Position numbers and translations under genes: made by a program
The notes under the pieces: generated by a model
Database searches by the model: none
Seen by the model: the letters and a program-made list of their open reading frames with translations, nothing else
What the model was told of the DNA's origin: nothing
Source of the DNA: 2-01-FULL-39-33 sp964361645
GTDB taxonomy: Bacteria; Patescibacteriota; Patescibacteriia; 2-01-FULL-39-33
NCBI GenBank assembly: GCA_964361645.1
Contig: CAYIBK010000035.1
Location: forward strand, 1-7,065
Reading direction: 5' to 3'
DNA length: 7,065 bases
Part shown: positions 1 through 5,914 of the stretch, piece by piece
How the letters are laid out: every line of letters starts with the position of its first letter
How positions within the stretch are numbered: position 1 is the stretch's first letter

Positions 1-1397
1 ATCAGACCTTCTGTTCAGCATTCTTAAAAAGGAAAAAATTTGATCCCATATATTCCTCACAAGAAAGAGGCATTAAAACTCTAATCGCTGCTTCTTTAGC
101 ACCAGTTTTATTTTTGGGCATTATTTGGCCAGTCTTATTTTGGCTTCTGGGGGCATTATTAATCTTATATATTTATTATAGTTGCGGTTTTTATTTATTT
201 TTAATTAAAGATAGAAAAATATCCTTCATTTTACCATTTACCATATTAGATATTTATATTTGCTTTTTAACTGCTTTGGGAGCTGGCCTGTCTATTCTGG
301 CTATGGCTTTTGATTTTAAGAAATTATCCAAGAATAAGTATCTCGTTGGATTTAAGGGTTTATTTTTACCCAAACCCACTTATGCTATTTTATATGTTAC
401 TGCTAGATGCAATGCCAAATGTAAAATGTGTTTTTATTGGCAGGATATAGATCAAGCTAGGCAGGATCAAGAGTTGAGTTTGGATGAAATTGAAAAAATT
501 TCTCATTCCATGGGATTTTTACAGTATTTAACTTTAACTGGTGGTGAGCCAACATTAAGATCTGATTTGCCGCAAATCGCTAGAATTTTTGATCGTAATA
601 ATAATTTGCAGTTTTTAAGCATTCCTACTAATTCTACTTTAGTTGATAAAACCAAGGAAGTAGTTGAAGAAATACTTAGAACAACCGACAATCTTTACTT
701 AAAAATGTGCTTATCTTTGGATGGATTAGGGCCAGTTCATGATGAGATCAGGGGTGTGCCTGGATTATTTGAAAAAGTAATTGCTAATTATGATAATTTA
801 GTTATCTTAAAAGAAACGGTTAAGGATTTTGAAATTATGATTAATATGACTATCTCTTCTTTTAATGTGAGTCAAGTAAAAGAAGTTATGGATTTTGTTA
901 GATCTAGGATGTCAAAAGCTGTTTTTGATTTAAATTGGACACGCGGAGATGCTAGAGACAGTGAAAGCAAAAATATGTCAGCTGATGATTATCTTAGAGC
1001 TGTATCATTAACCAATCAAGATGCCAGGAATTTCAGTTCCGGCTTTTCTATGTCCAAAGTAATGGCTGCTAATAAATTAGTAGCCAGAGATTTAATTTAT
1101 GGAATTTTAAAAGGAGAAAAAAGAAGTCATCCCTGCACTGCTGGCCGAAAAATGATTATTATTTCTGAAAGAGGGGAAGTAAAGCCATGTGAAATACTGC
1201 CTTATAGTTTTGGCAATTTACGAAATTATAATTATGATCTTAATAAGATTTTGGAAAATAAACAAGCTCAATCAATTCTTAAAGATATTGATAGTAAAAA
1301 ATGCGTTTGTACTTTTGAAAATGCTATCCAAAACAGCATTGTTAATAGTCCATCTATGTGGCCAAGACTACTTAAAAAAATATTTAAAAACAAGTAA
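1..1397 (+). CDS. Radical SAM/SPASM protein with N-terminal membrane region resembling a GT2 glycosyltransferase C-terminus (5' partial)
   Basis: The frame is open from base 3 to the TAA at 1395-1397 (464 codons visible), so the gene begins outside the window; a TTG at 114 lies inside a hydrophobic helix and is not a convincing start. Visible order: a basic patch (LKRKKFDP, RGIK), about three membrane helices (roughly bases 78-143, 144-206, 219-311), a linker, then a radical SAM core. The core has CNAKCKMC (cysteine codons at 408, 420, 429; CX3CX2C for the 4Fe-4S cluster) and LTGGEP (534-551) for SAM binding. The C-terminal SPASM/twitch-like part has cysteines at 1134, 1188, 1302 and 1308 and a GNL motif. 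The helices plus basic stretch look like the C-terminus of an ExoA-like family-2 glycosyltransferase, which suggests a fusion; an internal ATG at 303 could instead start a stand-alone radical SAM protein. The reaction is unknown; such SPASM enzymes modify peptides, sugars or lipids. Radical SAM identity is firm, the fusion less so. Confidence 0.88.
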   Translation, partial: QTFCSAFLKRKKFDPIYSSQERGIKTLIAASLAPVLFLGIIWPVLFWLLGALLILYIYYSCGFYLFLIKDRKISFILPFTILDIYICFLTALGAGLSILAMAFDFKKLSKNKYLVGFKGLFLPKPTYAILYVTARCNAKCKMCFYWQDIDQARQDQELSLDEIEKISHSMGFLQYLTLTGGEPTLRSDLPQIARIFDRNNNLQFLSIPTNSTLVDKTKEVVEEILRTTDNLYLKMCLSLDGLGPVHDEIRGVPGLFEKVIANYDNLVILKETVKDFEIMINMTISSFNVSQVKEVMDFVRSRMSKAVFDLNWTRGDARDSESKNMSADDYLRAVSLTNQDARNFSSGFSMSKVMAANKLVARDLIYGILKGEKRSHPCTAGRKMIIISERGEVKPCEILPYSFGNLRNYNYDLNKILENKQAQSILKDIDSKKCVCTFENAIQNSIVNSPSMWPRLLKKIFKNK

Positions 1398-1415
1398 TTA
1401 ACATTTCTTTTTATA

Positions 1416-1442
1416 TTGACGATTTATTTTTTAAATTATAAA
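1416..1442 (+). promoter_or_regulatory. Possible sigma70-type promoter before the toroid gene
   Basis: TTGACG at 1416-1421 matches five of six bases of the -35 consensus, and TATAAA at 1437-1442 matches five of six of the -10 consensus. The spacer is 15 bases, slightly short of the usual 17. Transcription would start near 1449-1450, leaving a leader of about 28 bases before the ATG at 1478. The whole 80-base spacer (1398-1477) is extremely AT-rich, so -10-like matches are expected by chance; the -35 match is the more informative half. If real, it separates the toroid and GT-C genes into their own transcription unit. Confidence 0.35.
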
Positions 1443-1477
1443 ATAACATAACTAATTAATTTATCAGTTTTTAACAT

Positions 1478-3154
1478 ATGAGAAAAATATATGCAGATTT
1501 AGCTTTAGCTGAGATCCCCAGACTTCTTTCTTGCCAAGATCGCAATCCTTTCTCGCCATCATATGGATCATTTAGTAGGGAATTTTGGCATACCAGAGCT
1601 AAGGGTTTTGCCGATTCCATCACCCAATTCGGCACTCTTTCTTTGGCTATGATTTATGCTTATAAAATAGAAGGAGGAGAGGCTTATTATAAAAATAAAG
1701 AGATTAGGGATTGGGCAATTGCTGGTATTAGGAATTGGATGAAAATACAGCATCATGACGGTTCTTATGATGAGTTTTATCCCAATGAGAGGGGTTGGGC
1801 TGGCCCGACTGGATTTTTAGTTTATGCTATTTTAAGAAGCTATGAAGTTTTAGGTGAAGATTTTCCAGCTGATTTGAAAGATGAATTTTTTGAAACCATT
1901 AAAAGATCGGCTTGGTTTTTGGTTACTCGTGAAGAATCAGGAGTTTTGGCTAACCATCATGCCATGGCTCTCTTGCCAATTTATCAGAGTTATTACCATC
2001 TAAAAGACAGAGATCCTCTTTTTGCTCAAAAACTTATTAAAGAATTTGATAAGAGAATGGATGTCTTTTTAAGTTATTGTTATGATGAGGGTTGGTGTTT
2101 GGAATATGATGGTGTAGATCCGGGGTATCTGTCGGCAATTGTCAGTTTTCTTTCTAAGATGCAAAGATATATGACTGGTAATGAAAAATGGAAAGATAGA
2201 ATTGAACAGGTTATTAATAAAGCGGTTGATTTTTCCAGTTTTTTCTTTTATCCCAATGGTTCATTTGGTGGCACATTAGGTTCTAGGCAAACTTTGCATT
2301 TTTATGCCCACGGTTATGAATTACAAGCCAAGAATAATAAATTAGCCGGGGCCATGGCTGAATTCGGACGCCAGGCTTTATTGGAAGGCAAGATTGTCCC
2401 GCCCACAATTCAAGATGATCGTTATTTTCTGTATCGCACCGGTGAATTTTTAGAAGCCTATGTTGATGCTTATGAAGCAGAAGATATGCCTCTTTTACCA
2501 TGCCAGAAACCAGATGATTTTGAGCTGTTTTTTCCTCAGGCTAAAATGATGGTTAAAAACAGTAATCGTCATTATATCTTATTAAATTTAGCCAAGGGCG
2601 GAGTTTTAAAGGTATTTGATAAAGAATTAAAGAAATTGGTTTTTTCCGATGATGGTTTGGTAATCAGTATGTCAGATAAAAAGGTGATGACCACTCAGTG
2701 GATAGGAGAAGAATATCAAATTGATCATCAAGGTAATAATTCAATAGTTTCTGGTAATTTTCATCAGATCCCTTATAAATATTTCAATCCCATTACTTAT
2801 AGTTTTTTTACTATCTTTATGATCTTAACGGGTTGGAATGCTAGAGTGGCTGATTTTATTAAAGGAGCAATTAGAAATCTACTCATGACTAAATCATCCA
2901 AATCGGATTTATCTTTTAAGCGCCAGTTTATTTTTGATAATCAAACCATTAAAATAATAAATACTATTAAGTCACAAGAAAAAGCTGTTTCCATTAGAAT
3001 TGCCGGACAATTCGCGGCCCGTTATGTGCCACAATCACGTTATTTTCAGTGGGAAGAATTAGATAATCATTACTTTAATATATCAAATCCAGATTTAACT
3101 AAACCTATTGAAGTATCTCTTGATTTATCATCTAATAAGGTATCATTAAATTAA
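1478..3154 (+). CDS. Probable (alpha/alpha)6-toroid polysaccharide lyase/epimerase-like protein, heparinase II/III-like C-terminal part
   Basis: A 558-residue protein with no signal peptide or clear membrane anchor, so it is predicted cytoplasmic. Residues about 20-330 are helical with regularly spaced aromatic residues, as in alpha/alpha toroids. Motifs seen: NPFSPSYGSFSREFW near residues 23-37, ANHHAMALL with N159-H160-H161, EYDGVDPGY at 209-217, GGTLGSRQT at 264-272 and H278-GYE. The NH pair, the DPGY loop and the GSR-T loop resemble conserved active-site surfaces of heparinase II/III and alginate-lyase-like families. After about residue 350 the sequence turns beta-rich, as expected for the C-terminal sandwich, interrupted by a short hydrophobic stretch (residues about 441-454). 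It may cleave or epimerise uronic-acid-containing glycan, or be a non-catalytic biosynthesis partner; glucuronyl C5-epimerases also use a toroid. ATG at 1478 has no Shine-Dalgarno sequence. It is followed after 20 bases by the GT-C gene, probably in one operon. Fold assignment is moderate, reaction unassigned. Confidence 0.7.
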   Translation: MRKIYADLALAEIPRLLSCQDRNPFSPSYGSFSREFWHTRAKGFADSITQFGTLSLAMIYAYKIEGGEAYYKNKEIRDWAIAGIRNWMKIQHHDGSYDEFYPNERGWAGPTGFLVYAILRSYEVLGEDFPADLKDEFFETIKRSAWFLVTREESGVLANHHAMALLPIYQSYYHLKDRDPLFAQKLIKEFDKRMDVFLSYCYDEGWCLEYDGVDPGYLSAIVSFLSKMQRYMTGNEKWKDRIEQVINKAVDFSSFFFYPNGSFGGTLGSRQTLHFYAHGYELQAKNNKLAGAMAEFGRQALLEGKIVPPTIQDDRYFLYRTGEFLEAYVDAYEAEDMPLLPCQKPDDFELFFPQAKMMVKNSNRHYILLNLAKGGVLKVFDKELKKLVFSDDGLVISMSDKKVMTTQWIGEEYQIDHQGNNSIVSGNFHQIPYKYFNPITYSFFTIFMILTGWNARVADFIKGAIRNLLMTKSSKSDLSFKRQFIFDNQTIKIINTIKSQEKAVSIRIAGQFAARYVPQSRYFQWEELDNHYFNISNPDLTKPIEVSLDLSSNKVSLN

Positions 3155-3174
3155 GATATTTATTTATAAAGATT

Positions 3175-4893
3175 ATGTCAATAAAATTGCCAAAAATAAA
3201 TTTCATACTGTGGTTATTTTTTATTTTTTCTTTTGCGGTCTTTTTCTGGTACTCGCCGGTTTTATTTAAGGGCTATCCAGCGGCTCAAATAGATTCTGAA
3301 GGCAATATTACTGCTGCTAGAAATTATGCCAGTCATCAAATTTTTGGTTCTGAAAGTGATTTGAATGTAGTAGTGGCTCCTAGTTTGATAAAATCTGATG
3401 TGGTAGAAACGCTACTGGGCAATAAATTAACTATTTTTAGCTACTCAACTTTGTTTAGGGTATTAGGACCAATGGATTGGAGTAAAATAATTTTAATAGT
3501 TATTATTATTCATGCCTTGGCTTTGGTATTTTTTAACATTACAATTTTTTACCTCTTTGGTTTTAAAGAATCAATTATTTTCTCCTTCGTTTATGTTCTA
3601 CTGCCTATTAACTGGCAGACAGTTTATTTTGTCGGTACTTATGAATTTGCTATTTTGTTTTTTTCTATTTTTACAGTTTTATTTTTTTGTTTTAGGAGTT
3701 ATAAATATAGGTGGCCATTTTTAATTTCATCAGGATTATTTTTAGCTTTGTCTGGGTTATCCAGAGAAGCTATGTTCTTATCTTTCCCAGTTATATTTTT
3801 ATGGCTTTGGTTTAACAAGAAGAGAAAAGATATCTTACTAATTTTTATTCCGTTAGTTTTAGTATTAGCTATTTTTTGGCTGCCTAATTTCTTAAAAGGA
3901 GATAATGAATATCTTAAGCTATTTGTTTCCAGTAGTGATGATAATAAAAAACAACACTCTGATTTGCAATATTATGGTCACTTGTATCCAGATCCTTATA
4001 CTTACTATTTTAATAATAAAAGTATTTTAAATTCTCTGCAGGAAACCATAAACAATAATAACTCAGGTTGGTTTTACAGGATTGACATGTTAAAATCCGG
4101 GGCTAATATGGGTATTAGGTCTGTTAATATTATTGAGAGGTTTCTAGTTGGCACGGCTAATTTTTCTCGACAGATTAGTAAATTCTTATCATTAGAAGAT
4201 ATTGGCGGTCCCTTTATTTTTATACTAATGCTTCTTGGTCTTTACCAGTTAAAACACAAAAACAGAGAAATTTATTTTCTATTTATTAGTTTAATGATAG
4301 TTATACCATTTCTTTTGAGTTATGTAGTTTTAGGGCGTAGAAGCCATTTGATGGATTTTAGTTGGATTATTGCCAGTTTGGTTTCTTTAGGATTAATAAG
4401 TTTATATCCACTTCTTAAAAATTATTACCAGATTACCAAGCATCTTAAATTTCTTTATGGTTTTATTGTTATTTTAGTTTTTTATAGTTTAATTTTAGCT
4501 AATCATGTTTACTTTGGGAATGCTTATGACAGTACTAAATATACGGAGATAAGATATTTAGCTAACCAGGTAAATATTTCTTCTCCAATAATTAATGATA
4601 ATGATGTTATAGCTGTTAGTGAGAGAGGCATGCATCCATCACTTAATTACTTAACTAATAAATCAGTAGTATTTTTTCAGCCAAATACTATTTACAAACT
4701 CATAGAAAAAGGGGAGTTACAAAAGGCTTTTGATACTTTTAATGTCAAGTATATTATTGGTTATAGTTCTGATTTGTCAGATTTAATTATTAAAAACAGT
4801 AAGGTTATTAATATTTCTAATTGGCCTGAAAAAAGTGATATACAGGCACCGCTAAGTTATAATAAAGGCTGGTTGCTTAATTTGATTAAATAA
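3175..4893 (+). CDS. GT-C-type polytopic membrane glycosyltransferase-like protein
   Basis: A 572-residue integral membrane protein with about eleven hydrophobic segments (roughly residues 9-29, 105-126, 132-151, 155-173, 180-197, 199-213, 219-239, 345-358, 365-387, 395-412, 425-442). A large hydrophilic loop follows the first helix and carries D40-S-E42-G, in the place where GT-C enzymes (PMT, ArnT and relatives) hold an acidic catalytic or metal-binding residue. SGLSREAM (193-200) resembles the positively charged helix end common in that superfamily. A second large loop spans about 240-344, and residues 443-572 form a soluble tail, presumably outside the membrane. GT-C enzymes move sugars from polyprenyl-phosphate donors to acceptors on the outer face of the membrane; donor and acceptor are unknown here. 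It starts 20 bases after the toroid gene without its own visible promoter or Shine-Dalgarno sequence, so co-transcription is likely. An uncatalytic membrane protein of the same fold cannot be excluded. Confidence 0.75.
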   Translation: MSIKLPKINFILWLFFIFSFAVFFWYSPVLFKGYPAAQIDSEGNITAARNYASHQIFGSESDLNVVVAPSLIKSDVVETLLGNKLTIFSYSTLFRVLGPMDWSKIILIVIIIHALALVFFNITIFYLFGFKESIIFSFVYVLLPINWQTVYFVGTYEFAILFFSIFTVLFFCFRSYKYRWPFLISSGLFLALSGLSREAMFLSFPVIFLWLWFNKKRKDILLIFIPLVLVLAIFWLPNFLKGDNEYLKLFVSSSDDNKKQHSDLQYYGHLYPDPYTYYFNNKSILNSLQETINNNNSGWFYRIDMLKSGANMGIRSVNIIERFLVGTANFSRQISKFLSLEDIGGPFIFILMLLGLYQLKHKNREIYFLFISLMIVIPFLLSYVVLGRRSHLMDFSWIIASLVSLGLISLYPLLKNYYQITKHLKFLYGFIVILVFYSLILANHVYFGNAYDSTKYTEIRYLANQVNISSPIINDNDVIAVSERGMHPSLNYLTNKSVVFFQPNTIYKLIEKGELQKAFDTFNVKYIIGYSSDLSDLIIKNSKVINISNWPEKSDIQAPLSYNKGWLLNLIK

Positions 4894-4912
4894 TTATAAA
4901 TTATTTTAATCT

Positions 4913-4942
4913 AAAAATCACCTGTTTATCAGGTGATTTTTT
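4913..4942. terminator. Bidirectional intrinsic terminator between convergent operons
   Basis: A perfect 12-bp inverted repeat: AAAAATCACCTG at 4913-4924 pairs with CAGGTGATTTTT at 4930-4941 around a five-base loop (TTTAT). The right arm runs into a six-T tract (plus strand) and the left arm's A tract is a T tract on the minus strand, so it can stop transcription from both sides. It sits 19 bases after the GT-C stop codon. The stop codon of the minus-strand flippase-like gene (4941-4943) overlaps the end of the right arm. Confidence 0.92.
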
Positions 4943-5912
4943 AAATTGTGAGATTAGTTTTAAGATTATGGTTAAGAGGTTTTTTCCACCAACATATTAA
5001 GCCAATTAAACCATAAAGCAAGGAAACAAATAAAATTAACATAGAAAAAGTTATAGTTTTTTCAGGATTAATGCTTATTAGAGAAAGCAAGAATAATAAA
5101 GTAGCATCGCGAGTGCCTAATCCGTAAATAGAAATTGGTAACAGGGTGATGATAGCCGCTATAGTGACAGACATGGCGAGATAGGTAAAAGTGACATCAC
5201 CCAGATTAATGCTTTTGGCTAAGAAAAATACTTGTAGGTAATACAGCATCCAAGCCATGGCGGTTAATGTAAGTAAAACTATATAGTTTTTAAGGCGATA
5301 TATTTTAAAATCAGTTATTAAATCATTAAGATTTAAAACCAATAATTTTTTGTATTTTTCAGGCACCAAAAGTAAAAATAGTTTGTTAATCAAATTTTTT
5401 AATAGATTTATTTTTAAAACGAAAATAGCTAAAATAATCAGAGAAATAATAATAGTAATAATAATAATCTCTGAAATGAAAAATTTAGCGAAAAAAAACA
5501 TGCTCAAATAGCCCACAGTCAAAAGGAATAATAGATCAGCTAAACGATCAATAATAACGCTAACAGCTGATTTGCCAGTGGAGTGCCCACTCTCTTTTAG
5601 ATAAAGAATTTTTATCAAATCACCCAATCTTCCGGGAGTAATGGTGCCGAAATAGATGCCGGAACCGTAAATTAAAAAAGAATCTTTAAAACTATAATTG
5701 ATATTTTGTATTTTTTTTAAGTAATTCCAACGCCAAGCTTGAATTAGAAGCATTATGAAAGTAAGAATGATTCCCAGAATAATAAAATTATAATTAGCGC
5801 TTAAAATTATTTTTTTTATCTTCAAAAAATCAATTTTATAAAATATAATGTAGGAAAAAATAAGTAAACCGATAAAATGATACCAATTTTTCTTAATATT
5901 TTTAATTATCAT
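4941..5912 (-). CDS. Flippase-like integral membrane protein, UPF0104/LPG_synthase_TM family
   Basis: A 323-residue, highly hydrophobic protein with about seven to eight membrane helices and no extra soluble domain, the usual length of the stand-alone family. Family marks are clear: AWRW at 59-62, GTITPGRLGD at 89-98, a nearby K101-LYLK stretch, IDRLADLL at 121-128, and LLPISIYGLGTRDATLL at 257-273. The family (TIGR00374-type) includes the membrane half of MprF, which flips lysyl-phosphatidylglycerol, and the archaeal AglD-like proteins of glycan assembly; stand-alone members are thought to move lipids or lipid-linked sugars, mostly without direct proof. Its ATG overlaps the stop of the upstream radical SAM gene by one base (TAATG), and no Shine-Dalgarno sequence is visible, so translation is probably coupled. 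The context suggests that it moves the radical SAM product or a lipid-linked glycan intermediate; this is inference. It ends in the shared terminator. Confidence 0.9.
   Translation of the reverse strand: MIIKNIKKNWYHFIGLLIFSYIIFYKIDFLKIKKIILSANYNFIILGIILTFIMLLIQAWRWNYLKKIQNINYSFKDSFLIYGSGIYFGTITPGRLGDLIKILYLKESGHSTGKSAVSVIIDRLADLLFLLTVGYLSMFFFAKFFISEIIIITIIISLIILAIFVLKINLLKNLINKLFLLLVPEKYKKLLVLNLNDLITDFKIYRLKNYIVLLTLTAMAWMLYYLQVFFLAKSINLGDVTFTYLAMSVTIAAIITLLPISIYGLGTRDATLLFLLSLISINPEKTITFSMLILFVSLLYGLIGLICWWKKPLNHNLKTNLTI
5445..5468. repeat. AAT trinucleotide run, eight units with one mismatch
   Basis: Seven AAT units and one AGT unit lie in tandem inside the flippase-like gene. On the coding strand they read as ATT codons and one ACT, giving I-I-I-I-T-I-I-I at residues 149-156 of a membrane helix. 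Gain or loss of a unit would lengthen or shorten the helix without a frameshift. It is most likely a by-product of AT-rich codon use in a hydrophobic segment. Confidence 0.8.
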
Positions 5913-5914
5913 TA
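5910..5914 (-). promoter_or_regulatory. TAATG stop-start overlap (translational coupling site)
   Basis: On the minus strand the radical SAM stop TAA (5914-5912) shares its last A with the ATG (5912-5910) of the flippase-like gene. No purine-rich ribosome binding site precedes the ATG within about 20 bases. Reinitiation by ribosomes finishing the upstream gene is the simplest way for the second gene to be translated, which would tie the amounts of the two proteins together. Confidence 0.7.

Noticed and set aside
114..116. TTG as the start codon of the first radical SAM gene
   Set aside because: The frame stays open upstream to the window edge, the TTG falls inside a hydrophobic helix, and no ribosome binding site precedes it. 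The gene is treated as 5' partial.
503..691. Small minus-strand open frame inside the first gene
   Set aside because: It lies wholly within the radical SAM core coding region, has no recognisable motif and is explained as a shadow frame.
1189..1401. Small plus-strand open frame overlapping the end of the first gene
   Set aside because: It is in another frame across the SPASM coding region, which has clear conserved motifs; it has no start signal or family resemblance.
1398..1477. Terminator or small RNA in the spacer after the first gene
   Set aside because: Only short AT-only pairings are visible; there is no stable GC-containing stem followed by a T tract.
2283..2501. Minus-strand open frame within the toroid gene (as also 1568-1756)
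   Set aside because: Both are antisense to a long gene with coherent motifs and have no start signal; they are shadow frames.
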